64,000 bases of DNA from Amylostereum areolatum. Taxonomy: Eukaryota; Basidiomycota; Agaricomycetes; Russulales; Stereaceae. This document shows, in pieces, positions 10,753 to 23,223 of the stretch. The stretch spans positions 1 through 64,000 of the forward strand of contig SAXG01000070.1 in the NCBI GenBank assembly GCA_012932865.1, written 5' to 3'. The position numbers and the translations under genes are program-made. Each line of letters begins with the position of its first letter. Position 1 is the first letter of the stretch. The notes under the pieces were generated by a model. It saw only the letters and a program-made list of their open reading frames with translations, ran no database searches and had not been told where the DNA came from.

Positions 10753-13700
10753 CTACATGATGGCCGATCGGCACAACGGACAGCTACTCGCATGGCTAGA
10801 TTCGAACCACTACAATCGGGATGAGTGCTACATAGCGCGGGTCAAACTTCGCGATAAACGCACCTGGTATAAACACGACGAGTGGAACTTCGCTTTGCAT
10901 GTACCACATGGGCGTCTAGGGAGATCTCCCTCCCTAAGGCCGATAATGCTAAACTACAGCATCAACACACAGCCAAGGGGGAGTGGCGAGACACAAAACG
11001 CACCAATAACAGATAGGGCACTCCACCTTCCCTTCGAAGAACAGTGTTATGTTCCTGCTGAACAGGTTGACCGCGTCCCCGATGCGCCCGTTCTAGAGAC
11101 ATTTATCAGTCACTGCCTGGGAAAAGAACGCAAAAACCTTTACCTGCGCCCACACGATTTGCTGTACTCCCAGCATAAGCCCCCTCCATCGAACCTCCGA
11201 CAGACCCACCCGCTTGGAAGCTTTTACCTCGATCTTCTCCAAAGGCCACTCCGACGGCACCTTCAATGTCATCTCCAGTGTCCGCTCGTCGATATTATAC
11301 CTCGCCGTCACCTCTCTCGCCGACTGTGCGACGGTGACGCTCAAATTCTCGTTGGACAGCGAGGACGCGATGTCGGATTTGACTTGTGCCAACTCGTTGC
11401 GGATGATCACGGGAGAGAAGTACGCAGACGTGTATGATGACACGGCCCACATGAGATTTTTGTCTTTGCAGTTGGTTATCCATTCTCGCACGAGAGACGA
11501 GATGGTGAGCAAGGCGCGGTAGTATAGGTGTGCCGCCAGTAGTCGTGTGCTGAGAAGCTCGTCGGGATCGCATTCTGCATTCCCAAGGTCAACGCGCGAG
11601 GACATCAGGGCAAGACCCCACATACCTTCAACATAGAACTCGTCCACACCCCACATGTCCAACTTGAACGCCTTGTTAGGCCCTGATACCGAAAACACGT
11701 TGAGAATGTGTAAGACGATGGGTAAAAAATGGGTGGAGATGAGGTTGCTTCGGATGAGCTGCTCTCCGTAACCGGATTTGACCTTGCTGGACTTTATATA
11801 TCATAATGAGGACTGGCCTGTAATTGTGGCGAAGGAGAAATGACGCACCGCATTCTGGAATAAGTCAAACACGAGCAGCCACCCGAGCAAGTATCCAAAC
11901 AGTGACTTAGGAACCAGCATTAGTTGACATAATTCTTCAAAGTTAAATAACAACTCACAGGACTAGGCTTCCGACCTGTCGCGGTCAAATCCAGAGTCTG
12001 TTGCAATAGCGCCACGAGCTCCTGCGGTAGGTCCAGTTTAATTTGTGACTCCGAATCCACACCTGCCTCGATGACGAGGTGCTCGGTCCGCTTCTGCGCC
12101 GCCATTCGCAAGAGACCGTACGACATTTGCTGTATCTTCGAGGATGAATCTGAAAGGAGGTGCACCATCTACCACATAAACTTGAGAACACACGAACGTG
12201 AGGGGTCCGAGTCGAAAGCCTGCTCACCTTGGACAGGGTCTCCTGATCCATCAGGGACGATGGGATGTTTTGGATGAGACCGAGAACAGCTTCACGACAT
12301 GCTGTCCTAGGGCCCGAATACACAGTGGTTTCTAAGAAGTGGTCAATCGCAGTATTAACAGGTAAACAGAAGAACCTTACTGGGCTCCTGCGCAATAAGA
12401 TCCCTTGCAAGCAGCAGGATGGATGACCGCCGCTCCTGCCACTGAGCCTGCAGTGTCTTGTTCGTCGTGGCGATGTCGTGCACCATCTCGATCAGCCTGA
12501 TTGTCCGCCAAAGGACAGTGAGCGTCTCGTCGTCATTCAAAGACGAATTCTTGAAAGTCATCGTCAGCGCAGGGCCTGCGCTAACCAAAGAAAGTAGGAG
12601 GTGGGACTTTACCTCAAGGTTGTTTTCCACCACGTCGAAGATCATATCCCAATGCGCTCCCGGCACTGTCTGCAAAATCGGGACTAGGTAGTAAAACACC
12701 AGCGTCGCCTCGCACTCCACATCCTCCTCGATGTCCTCGTCTGACGTCAACCACTGCTCGCACGCTTTCATGAAGTTGACCGCGCGGAGTTGGGGCAGGA
12801 ACGCGACATCTGAATCTGGATCGGGTGCACTCGCCGCCAGCCGCCGAAGCAGGAGAAGGCCGTCCGTGTTCGCCTTGCTGGCGGGAACGCCAATGATACC
12901 AGCAGCAAGCTCGTTCCTGTACCGATCCAAACGCGGCGGCTCCGGTCCAAAGCGCGCTATAGCGTGGACAATTGCGAGCGATGTCTGTGGCGCTGTACGG
13001 GCGTCAGTAATTGTGCCGCATATGTAAGAAACGGAGATACACACAGTTCTTTTCCAGCTTGCGAGCCAGAACCATCCACGCATCTCCTTCTTCCTGAGTT
13101 GCATCACTTATAATGTGTTGGAGCACTTCAAAGAGCACGCGAGAGTCACGGTAAGAGTCGTCCACCTGCGCCACCTTCACGAGATCTACCACGAACTCGC
13201 CCACCGTGTCGAGAGATCCGGTGCTCTTCTCTCCAGCAGCAAGAGTGGTTACATTGACATGCCACCGCGGTTCTCCCGGGACGACCAATAGGTACGTTGA
13301 CATCTGCTGGATCCTTCCGAGAATATCGAGCAGGATGTCCTTCGGGATATCCGCACCGAACGCGGGATTGGAGAGAGCGGGCACTTGAATCTTCTCTTCG
13401 GCATAAATCCCCAGTACAAGGAGATGTCGAAGCATCCACAGCTGCATCCGTGCCGCCTGTCGATTGTCCACGAAGAAATAAAGCAGCGAGGTCACTCCGC
13501 GTGCGTATGAGCTGAACCCATCCCGGTCCACGGGTACGACTGTGTCCTCTGCGTCAAACGCCAATGCCGGTGGAACGAGGGGCTGGGGGATGGCTAGGCA
13601 TGGGTGGACTGGGTCGGACCGAATGCCTTGGAGGAGATCGTCTAGACGGGACCGAGAGGGTAGAATGTCCGACGTCGTGAGTCCGAGGGGCGAGTCCTCG

Positions 13701-16700
13701 TTCAAGACGGCATTGAGGAGATCTCGTGGGCTAAACAAACTGTCAAAATCCAATGTCATGGCGAAGATTTAACTCCTCACCTTGGAGCCACCGAGATGTT
13801 GAAGATCGCCGCACCAAGGCGTTCTTGAACAGACGTTCGGACGGCTTGCCGCACTTCGGCCGAGGAGCCAGCCAGCCACGATTTCCAGAGCAATTCCTCA
13901 ACATAAACATCGTGATGAGCTTCGGACCGAGAGAACGTTGGGGACATGTGGACCATGATGTATATCTCGGGCATGAGCGAGGAGAAAATCGCTTGGTCCG
14001 CAAACAACGCCGGTTTTGTTTGGAAGATCGAAGAAAGTAGGTCGAGGAGGACTTCAAACCTGGACAGATTCCCTTCGCGGCCGCCGAAAAATGCCGACGA
14101 CTCGTCCACCACGTTGGAAGCGACGATCTGCAGCAGCGTTCCAAGCGAGCTATCGGTGAGGAAGTGATCTACATGACGTGTCAATACGATCATCCACATA
14201 CAGGGCAGATGGTTGCATACTCGGAATCCGCACGATTCTCTGTAACAGCCCAGCGGCGGTCGCGTCACGGTCATCCACGGCGTTGATAAACAGTTCGGAG
14301 ACAGCATTGTCGAGCTCCTGCTCCGCAGGCTTGATGTAGTCAGGCAACTCGGAGCGCTGGGCAGCGGAGACCAGGTGTGGAAGAGACGTGTGGATAAACT
14401 CCGGGTTGGCGGATATCGCCGACAGCGTGGACCGCCAAAGTCGCACGGTAACTTCATGATCTTCACAGCGGCCCAGGTATGTCAAAAGAAGGTCGGGACC
14501 GATGGAGAGCAGCTGGATAGCATTTCTTTGAACCACGTCATCTAATGTCTTTGGGGCAACGATAAGGAAATGTTAGAAACATAAGTCACACACATGAGAC
14601 TGACCTTCGATAGCTCTTGGTCATGGAAAAGGATGTCGCCAAAGGAGGTCATCACATCGGATAGCAGGAATGTAGAAGATACTTGTGGAGGTTTAGAACT
14701 AGATGTATGTGAAGCCAGGACTGTTTGGAGTTGAGACACGGCAAGCTGGGCGATGTTGTAGATCAATCCATCATTTGCTGAACATTGACGGCTTCCGCTT
14801 TCGAAAGAGCCGCTGAACGACGATAGCACCGCGAAGCATAGTTGAGGGTTCGAGTTTGGGCCTTCGAGAGATGCCTTCATGGCCAACGCGAGTTGCATCC
14901 AGGCAACGTCGAAAAGAGCTGGATGTATGCACCTGTTAGTCCCTGTATAGCGATTAGAAAGAAAGCCCAATCACCTTCGTCCATCTGCGTAAGTGCCAGG
15001 AGGTTTTTGGAAAGAATTGATCCAACAGTCTTTCCATCCACCTTCAATCGACCCTCTGCTAGCTCGTACCAGACCTTGGTATATTGTTCGCCTACCAAAG
15101 ACCTTGTAGCCTCATCGGCATCGGCATCGGCATCTAGTAAAGGCGAGCCTTCGGAGGAGGTTGCATTGCTGACTCGTAGCCGTCGAACAATGAAAGTGAT
15201 GCATTCCAATAACGATGAGAGGAAGGCAGACGATGCCGCCACACGCTCTAAGGAGCTTAGAGCTCTACCATCGATGGCGGCCCAAAACGACGCGAAGAAA
15301 GCTGTGATTGGATGTGAGCCGTCTGCTTGAGCAAGGACCTAGGCGTCATGAGAGCAAGCCCTGAATCAAAGAATAGTTGCAAAGCATACCGAGGAAGGAA
15401 TGGTTGAGAGAATGATGATGACAGTTGGGTACCCTTGGACAGGCGAGCCCGCACACCCCAGTTCCAAGAATTGAAGGAACTCCTGGAAGGCTGTCGACCG
15501 AACATTTGCCGGTACTGCCACGACCTTCTTTGGCTCTTCTTCATCGCTCTCCTCTTCCTCGTCGGTCTCCTTGTTCTCGGTCAGCTGGAAAGTGGTCTCT
15601 TGCGCCCACGCTGTCGGGTGTTCTGAGGTAGCGATCAGACAATGATAGCCTAGGATCCACGAGGACACGCACCCTTGAGAAACGTGAGACACGGCTGCCA
15701 CATAACAGCCCTAACTTGCGCATCCGATTCGACGAAGGAAGACCTGAGAACGGCAACACTAAGCAAGGGCAACAGCTCCTTGACTTCGGCTGCGGACCCG
15801 CTGTCAGCAGGGCGTCGGAATGAGCAAGGATCAAACATACGTTTACAGCGCTGTAGGAGTGATTGGAGAAGGTTCCATGTCGCTGACCGCACGATCGGCT
15901 GGCCAAAGCCAAAACTCTCGCCATCGGTATAAGGGCATGTCGCTGCATGATTAAGGCCGCTCCACAAGGACGGGTTTGATAGCGTATCAGTGAGAATCGC
16001 GGATAGCTTGGTCTCTCCACCGAGTGTCGTGCTGTCTGTCCAGCTGTGAGAAATATCCAACATTCTAGAAGATCCGAGGACGCACCCAAGAGCCACTGAA
16101 GACTTCCGAGACCCGAAACCCTCAGTCGCGCATTCCGATCCGTCTCTCTCTCTTCGACGGGTTCCCTTTGACGTGTATAGCCGTCGTCCTCGGTCCGCGC
16201 CGGGATTGGAGGTGTCGACGCCTGTACAACTCGCCCTCGTACTGTCTTCTTGGGCGTGATGTCCACAGGGACGCGAATTGGATTGAGATAGAGGTATAAT
16301 CCGGGCGGATCAAATATGGCGCGTTGAATGAACGAAACGAGAGATTGCATCGCAGGACCGTGTAGGACCAGTTTATCTGGCGCCGGGTCCAAGGAGACAA
16401 ATGCGGTCCAAGCGCGTCGTGCGACCGTAGAAACTTGTCGATCCACATCCCTGCCTGCCATACACCAGCCACCCAATACCGATTCTACAAGGTCCTCTGA
16501 CGCCACCTCTTGCATTTGAAACAACAGTTGGTCGTGAAGGCGGGGTATTCGGAGGAGGGACGCGTGAGCAGTCACCGCAAGGAGCCGGATGCGACGCGAT
16601 GGGTGCAAAAATAGGACGGGAACATGGTGTAGCTAACGTTGCAAAGTTGACGACAGTGATATAAAATCGAGAAGAGGGTTGGATTCTGACAAGTTACGAG

Positions 16701-17114
16701 TACGGACAAATACAGACGCACCCATACCGGCAGCATCGTAGCCAGCGCGTCCACGGACCCTCTGTCCTCGTCCCTCGGATCCACTTTATCGAGCCATGCA
16801 GACTGAAGCTCCTCTAATGCCTTGGTCTTCGTAACGGTATCTTTCTTCGAAAATCTCCTTAGAATGACAAGGAGCTCGGAAGGAAGTTGGTGTGCAAGTC
16901 CTAAGCTGTCGAGGGGATCTTGCTGTGCTGGTGCTGGCCTAACCGGGGGGACATAGATTTTCTTCCTCGGCTCCTTGACCTTTCCCTTTTCCTTTCCCTT
17001 TGGCTTCTTCTCCCTGGGTAGGTTCTCGGGAACAAGATCGTCTTTACCGGCCTTGCGAGCGTGCTTCTTCCGTGTACCAGAAGATGCGGAGGATTTCCCA
17101 CTGCCTTTCACCAT
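10753..17114 (-). CDS. LTN1: E3 ubiquitin-protein ligase listerin
   Basis: Listerin ubiquitinates stalled nascent chains on 60S subunits in the ribosome quality control complex. The N terminus MVKGSGKSSASSGTRKKHARK is the family start, followed by RRFSKKDTVTKTKALEELQSAW. A long alpha-solenoid of HEAT/ARM-like repeats spans most of the gene. Near the C terminus are SAREVTARYNIDERTLEMTLKVPSEWPLEKIEV and WRGLMLGVQQIVWAQ, the RWD-like region. The final RING-CH/RING-variant domain is split over three small exons: GKVECPICYW, then PRRPCGTCKAKFHSSCLYQ, then WFESSHASSCPLCRSAIM and stop at 10753-10755. All zinc ligands are visible. There are roughly 15-20 introns. A frame change near 16080 (GASSDLLE to LDISHSWTD) lies inside an exon and is probably a sequence error. 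The genomic span fits a protein of about 1,700-1,800 residues, as in other eukaryotes. Confidence 0.92.
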
Positions 17115-17622
17115 GGCAGGTTGTGATGTATATGAGAGAGTACCGTGTGCGTCGATCAAGGAGTGTAAGGGTTCAGAGACTGGTCGGAGGGTTGACCCGC
17201 AAAGGGGAAAAAACGAGTCAATTCTTTGCTTTCAAAGCGAGCTTCAATCGGTGAAGTCATCGGCTTGATGACGTAACACGCCGTAAGGTGGTCTCCGAGG
17301 ATGAGCCGAACCGACGCCATGGCGATATGATCTGGCTACTTTACCTCCAGGCTCCAGAGTCCAGCTGGAACCCACAGTCCATTCATTCCACTCCCACGAT
17401 GTACTTCACGACGGATCCTCACTGAGATATATTCACCAGGTGTATCTCTCAAGTCCTTGACCGAATCAGTGGCATATCATGAAGTTGCCGACGCAACTGG
17501 ATGTCAGTCCTCGCGCGCAGATTTTATTTTGTTCGTCCTCCATGCCCTCCAAGGTACAAGTGTGTCCTCTACGCGGAACACTTCACGAGTCGCTATATAG
17601 CTTGGCATAGACTCTCGACAAG
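17115..17622. other. Intergenic region upstream of listerin
   Basis: This holds the listerin promoter and 5' UTR on the minus side and the presumed upstream region of the DUF6535-like gene on the plus side. The exact start of the latter may lie here (an ATG occurs at 17479) but could not be tied to conserved sequence. Confidence 0.35.
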
Positions 17623-19134
17623 TTGTATACTTGCAGGAAAGTGCAGGATCACCTCCCTCGCCTTCTTCGCCTGCCCTCTACGGATATCGAAACAGGCATG
17701 CCGTCCGAGAATCCAACGAGAGATGGTATGTTCTGCAAAATTCATCCACGCCATTTGATACACATCACATTCTATGAAGGTCCCCTCCTGACGGAGAAAG
17801 GCGAATATACCTCAAAAGTCGAAGATGAAGACAGCATCCTTGTAGAAAACTGGAAAGGCGACGCCGATGGAATACTCACCTTTGTACGTCCCCCTTCACA
17901 GATATTGAAGAATGCATTTAATAATATGAACAACCGCCCGCAGACTAGCCTTTTCTCGGCGGCCGTCAGTGCATTTCTCGTCGAGAGCTGTAAGTACCTC
18001 AAGCCGAACCCAGACGAAGAAGCCGTCGCCATCCTTGCGCAAATATCCCGACAAGTTGCTTCCGCCACAGGCAATTGTTCATATACCCCCGAGCAACCTA
18101 ACCGCGGTCCCTCTCCCGCAGCCTATATCGTCAACACGTTCTGGCTCGCGAGCCTTGTTACTAGCATATACTGTGCCATGCTCGCGACGCTCGTACGGCA
18201 GTGGGCACGGAAGCATCAGGAAAAACCTCCCTTACTAAAATCAACAAATCCAGCAAATTAGCGCTAGTTAGAGGGGGACCTTCCTAAAGTGAACTAACAG
18301 GCTCTATTCTCACAAAACCCCGTGCACATTTCGATGCACCGTCGTCGACATTGACCTCATATTTGCACTTCAAATACATAGTTGAGGCCAGAAGGGTGAC
18401 AGGGACCTACGTCGACGTAGTGCCTTGCAGGTTGGCAGCGGGAACAGGGAATTAGGAAGGTCCCCCTCTAATTAGTAGATTTTTAGTAAGGGAGGTTTTT
18501 CCTGATGAAATACTTGAACGGCGCTCGCAGAGTTTCCCCAGATCGCGCAAAAGCACGCGAATTTTTCCAGAGTGGAGTCGTCAAGTTCCGCATGGAACTC
18601 GTCGTTAAAAGCCTCTCTGCATTTTTACACATCTCCGTCTTCTTTTTCCTCGCTGGATTGGTCAAAGGCCTCTGGGAGATCAACCACACCATTGCCTTTA
18701 CAACCTTGGGCGTCGGCATCGTCTCGATGCTGGTGTACGCCGTTTTTACGGTTCTGCCTATGGTATGGCCGGATTGTCCGTATTTCACGCCATTCACTGC
18801 ACCTTTGTGGTATCTGATTCACGGGTCCTTGCTTGTCGCGTGCTACTGCGCGAGAGAATCTATGAAGATATCTCGTCTCGACTCGGGCTCGCGGATGTTT
18901 CGAAAACTTGTCTCGGCCATCTCGAACCGTCGCGAAAAGTTCAACGAAGGTCTCGCAGGTTGCATCCAGAGATCTGCTGATAGATTTGCTGCAGGCCATC
19001 CAGACAATCCAAGTTACCCACAGGAAATTCGATGTGAACGATACCGAGCCGAGGAACCCGAACTTGGGCAGGTTCATCAGGCAAACCCTCATCTGTTAAT
19101 TAGCATTAACTCGGACGTAATTCACGGTAATTAG
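17623..19134 (+). pseudogene. DUF6535-type membrane protein gene split by an inserted element
   Basis: The two halves of the gene resemble the agaricomycete DUF6535 domain, a membrane domain of unknown function. The first half has DADGILTF, an intron of about 80 nt (17883-17963), then SLFSAAVSAFLVESCKYLKPNP and VNTFWLASLVTSIYCAMLATLVRQWARKH, i.e. two hydrophobic helices and the WAR motif. The second half resumes at 18505 with MKYLNGARRVSPDRAKAREFFQSGVVKFRMELVV and two further membrane helices (HISVFFFLAGLVKGLW, VGIVSMLVYAVFTVLPMVW). Between WARKH and MKYLNGARR lies a roughly 294-bp inverted-repeat element that introduces a stop at 18259-18261. The 5' start is uncertain. Unless the element is spliced out, no full-length product is possible. 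Confidence 0.65.
18214..18507. mobile_element. MITE-like inverted-repeat element inside the DUF6535 gene
   Basis: The ends are near-perfect inverted repeats. CATCAGGAAAAACCTCCC at 18214 continues through CTTACTAAAA at 18240 and is mirrored by TTTTAGTAAG...CCTGATG at 18481-18507. A second inner pair, about 24 bp with one mismatch, lies at 18263-18286 and 18452-18475 (core GAGGGGGACCTTCCTAA). The left arm carries an extra 17-18 nt between the two blocks. The interior of about 165 nt has no ORF and contains the palindrome CTACGTCGACGTAG near 18409. The element interrupts a coding exon between codons that are adjacent in relatives. A target-site duplication cannot be delimited because the inverted symmetry runs into the flanks. 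The superfamily is unknown. Confidence 0.75.
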
Positions 19135-22100
19135 CGGATTAGCAGAATTCGGTTCCCCCCCCATAATTTCGCGCAACATTTGCAGCTCATCCAAGCTAAA
19201 ACTTGGCATCGGCGGCAGATCTTCCTCCAGAAGATCGGTACCCGATCCTTTCTAGTCCCTTTCGGCTGCTAATTTTGCTATTCACACAATTGGTACGAGA
19301 ATATTCATGAAATACTCCATTACTATCTATTACTACGGTACGTCGACGCAGTACAGGATGTGAGAAATGGGTGATACAGGGATGCAGGTACTCGGATAGA
19401 AAAAGGCAGGGGGAAGAAAGAAGAGATAATGCTACAGTGACTCGGACGTGTGTGAATAGGACACCGATATCATGTTCGCCAGCGCCTGATGCTACGACGC
19501 GGGTCAGCGTGCGAGAACGGAGGAGATACGACTTACTGACGAGCAAAGGATGACTTGGTCCTCCCATTGATTAACATGGATTCTAATACGTTGGTTAATG
19601 GCGGTGAAAAAAAGGAAGGGAGCGTGGGTGTGATGACGCTGAGGGTGTAGCGAATCTAGTGATGGTGCCGAGGGTGTCGCCGGTCCAGCAAGAAGGAGAG
19701 ACTCTTGACAAGCTTCACTCGCTAAGAAAATGAGTACATCAGGGTTGAGGACGAGATGCACGATGTGGGTTACGCACATTGGAGGTCCTAACCCACGGGC
19801 CTAGTCATACCATCCAAAGCAGACCATGTGCGACAACAGACATAGGAAGAAGGATGACATGGCTTGTGGCAGGCGTTGAGTGCACAACAGGGCGAGCATG
19901 GTCGAGCGCGGTTGATGGCTGACTGCAGGCGGTCAAGGAGGGGAGGACCGGGAGGTCGAAGTGGTAGGAAGTAAGGTGAGCTGGCACTGGGACGATCAAT
20001 GCGAAGTCGATTCGAGCTCCGACGGCGACGGCGCCTCGAGGCTCGACCCTGTTCTAAGTTCGTGCTCGAGGAGAGCCCATGGCTCTCCCTCGCTTGGCGC
20101 AAGCCCGATGTCGCCTCTGCTGGCTTGCACTAAAGGACGAGCTGAGGCACGACCGTCCATCGAGGTGAGTTAGCTCTTGTTTTCTCCGCTTAACACGATT
20201 CACATGTCTCATATAACTGAGCGTTAAAAAACCTGGCTTTAGCAGGTGAGGGTTTCCCTGATGTTGATACGGACGAACCTCAGGACGTAGGGTCACAATC
20301 CTCGAGCGCATCTCCAGAAGGGTCCTGTGCAGAGCACCAGCGGCACGCAGCCTTGATCAAGTGTACCGCAGCTCATCCTCATTATATCCTCATACTCGCG
20401 ACGTTTAGGATGATCGCGCTTCCATCGTCTATCCAGGTCACCGCGCTCAGTAGGGACGAGGGCAACGTCTGCCGTTCGTGCCTCCGAGATACCGTGTTAT
20501 CGTAACGCCCTCCCAGACCTGATCCAGTACGGGATCGGTCTTCCGGCATCGACGGAGGACGAGGGCAGGATATGGGCCATGCAACGCGGACATGGAACTA
20601 CCCGCGGACTTCATTTCGTATCCTCTTCACAAATTTGACCCGCCTCTGGAGAAGATCAGAGGATCCGCTGGGCTACGCCAGTGTCCGCTGTGCATGCCGG
20701 CCGGAGACCCGTTTATGCTCTTTCAAGTTCTCGCGCGCACAGTACGCATATGCTATTCTCGCAGCTCTAGCCAAATAACCGTCCGAAAACGCCCATATGT
20801 CCTTCTTCCATTGCGTTCACGAGATCCCCTCACACGGCCTCAGAGTATCCATGGCCCCAGTTCCTTCAAAACTTTTCTCGCCCCAGTCCGTGTCCCGCCG
20901 ACCCTCTCCTGATCACACCTCTCCATGCTTATCCATGCTTATGACAGAATGAGCCTCCATTACCACGATCCTGATGCCCGCCACCACGCCTTTGACCGTG
21001 ATCTTCTCCACCCAAACCCTATTTACCTTCCATGCCGCCCCCCTCCGATCTTCCTTCCTTCCTTTTCGCACAGACGAACATATGCTCATACCTATCGTGT
21101 CATAAAAGCGGTCCAGATCCAAAGCGACCTCTGCATTCACAATCCAGAAGTTGTCCAGGCGCCCCTATACTCTTCAATCCCGGATCCCCCTGAACCTTGA
21201 AATGAACCTGAACGCCTGTCGGCGGAGCATTCATAGAACACCCAAAACACGCACCTCTGAATTCCTTGCGGGGCTCGCGCTCGTCATCGACAAACGTCCA
21301 TGGAAAAATTTGCAGGGCAAATGATCAATCTCCGTCTACCGTCGCGCCTTGCCTCGCTACTTCGTCCGCTCATGGTTTCCCCACGCTGCTTCCTCCCGGA
21401 CGTCTCGTGACTATGCCACACTCCACGAAAATCCCATTCGTCGCGTCAGCTGCAGCGACCGCAGTCCTCGTATAATCTCGGCCATGCGTGCGGGCAGCGA
21501 GGCTACCGTACTTATGGCATCGACAGTGCAGACGATTTGTGCCTGCTGGTAATCCCGCGCGCTCGGTTGGTCACTTGGGCGCGTGTCGAGGACTCAGCTG
21601 ATCCTTGCAGAGCGTGTCAAATGTCTGAACTTTGATAACAGGACGAGTGCAGGCACGAAGATCGCACACAGCCCGAGGAGGGCAGGCGCACCGCCTCCGA
21701 CGCTTGGACTCCTGGGCGCGTCGATGATGACGGAACAGCAGGGAGCGAACAGCGCAGAGCGTTCTTTACAGCAAGTATGGGATTGGGCTTGCCATTGAGC
21801 CGACGCCACATCCCGGAACCGCACGCTAAAAATAAGCTTTTGTCCACAGACGCTGGCAGACGCTCCTGTCGTCGTCGTCGTCGTCGTCGTCGTACTCAAC
21901 AACGTCACCGTCGTCGGATGAGACCAAGAAAGAACAAGAGCGTCGCAGCCGAAATCTCGATTCTCCTCGATCGCCCGCGCTTGTCCCGTGCCGCGGCGCG
22001 AGGCAGATTAGCAGAGGCACGTTCGACGACGAGATCAATTATTGGCAAACGGCAACAACAGAACTGTATACCCTTGTATACCAAGCTCCCCCCGCTCCAT

Positions 22101-22683
22101 GCCACGACGAACACAGCGACATCGCCTCCGTCATAACGATGTATTTCCAGCAAAACGCAAGCTGAGGCTCCGATAAAAAGAGTGGGAAGATATGTCAGGC
22201 CGAGCCAGCCCGGAACTGAGTCGGATCGCAGGCCACGATCCGATTCCACGTCGCGGAAGTCGGGAGTCGGGACCAAGCGGCGACGCCATCGCGCGCGCTC
22301 CGGGACTCAGCGTCTCAGACTGCGCCAACGGCGTCGGGTCCAAGCTCCTTGTCCTCTCTATACACCGGCACCAGACGCTGGCGCGGGAGCGGATGGGCCC
22401 TCGGACTTGGGGAAGGGGGCCAACGGGAGCAGTCTATAGTTAGCCTTCTTCCATTGGCGTCCACCGTTTTGTGGCTCAGAATCTCAGACCGTCGGCGGCG
22501 AGGGTGTGCCTCAGACCCAGCCCCTTTTATGTTTTATGTATCCCGGATCCATTTCCCTTCGCTTCGACGCCAGCAACCTATAAAACCAGTGAAGGCCCCG
22601 ACCGGTGACCCGCAACCCGCCATCCGGTCTGTCGACTTATCCCCCTCAAGCACTCTCCCACCTAAAAGCTACCGCTCACAACC
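19135..22683. other. 3.5-kb stretch without recognisable genes
   Basis: Neither strand shows a conserved family. Open frames are short and overlapping (for example about 105 codons at 20592-20912 and 120 codons at 21777-22136). A homopolymer of C lies near 19156. A (GTC)8 microsatellite lies at 21868-21891. The 3' end has a TATA-like CCTATAAAAC near 22577 that could serve the ORF at 22684. The region may hold decayed transposon or gene relics, but I cannot name any. Confidence 0.4.
21868..21891 (+). repeat. (GTC)8 trinucleotide microsatellite
   Basis: Eight consecutive GTC units sit in non-coding DNA. The same triplet class, read as GAC, recurs inside the TOK channel gene at 31798. Confidence 0.95.
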
Positions 22684-23223
22684 ATGGCTGTCGCACTAGC
22701 TTCACCGAGTCACCCTCCGATTCCGTCCTCGTCCCGGTGCAGTGCCAGCGCACCCAGTACTGCATCATCATCCTCATCATCCTCCAAGTTTGCCATTGCG
22801 CAAATACGAGCAGACGAAGTCTGCCTCCTCCAACGTGCGTGTGCTCTTATTTTCTCCAACGGACGCGTCGCTCACATCGTCCAAACAGTCGCGCCGGAAT
22901 CATGTTCCCTCACCTCGACCTGCTTCGCGCTCTCCGCGGTCGAAGCCAACGTCTACCGCCATGAATTCATCAACATCTTCCGCCACTCCCACCGCGCCAT
23001 CCTACACCCTTCCGACGTGCGCGTGCTGGAGCTCATCGACGACGCGAACGTGCTGCACGAGGAGGACAAGGGCACCGCGTTGCTCTCGCGCGACGTCATG
23101 GAGCGCTTGCGCCAATTGACCGATCGACGGCGTACATCGGGCATGGGCAACCCGCACGGATCGCGTCCGCCATCATGTTATGCGCATGGATACGGACAGA
23201 CGAGTGGGAGGAGGCGAATGTGA
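22684..23223 (+). CDS. Hypothetical protein, Ser-rich N terminus
   Basis: This is an uninterrupted 179-codon frame beginning MAVALASPSHPPIPSSS with a serine run, then a more ordinary globular-looking part (FAIAQIRADEVCLLQRACALIFSNGRVAHIV, NVYRHEFINIFRHSHRAILHPSDVRVLELIDDANVLHEED, ALLSRDVMERLRQL). A TATA-like box lies about 105 nt upstream, and GC and codon use look coding-like compared with the surrounding region. No family is recognised and no catalytic motif is seen. The C-terminal part after residue 150 becomes low quality, so the true end may involve an intron. A lineage-specific small gene is the best guess. Confidence 0.45.
   Translation: MAVALASPSHPPIPSSSRCSASAPSTASSSSSSSKFAIAQIRADEVCLLQRACALIFSNGRVAHIVQTVAPESCSLTSTCFALSAVEANVYRHEFINIFRHSHRAILHPSDVRVLELIDDANVLHEEDKGTALLSRDVMERLRQLTDRRRTSGMGNPHGSRPPSCYAHGYGQTSGRRRM

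Noticed and set aside
10795..10806. GGTTCGAATC-type sequence on the minus strand resembling a tRNA B box
   Set aside because: It lies at the intron/exon junction before the last listerin RING exon, and no A box, anticodon arm or acceptor stem surrounds it.
10727..11437. 236-codon plus-strand ORF
   Set aside because: It runs antisense to the listerin C-terminal exons, which carry conserved RING residues; it is a shadow frame.
17774..17790. GAAGGTCCCC sequence resembling the inner repeat of the MITE-like element
   Set aside because: The match is about 10 nt only, lies in coding-like sequence and has no partner inverted repeat.
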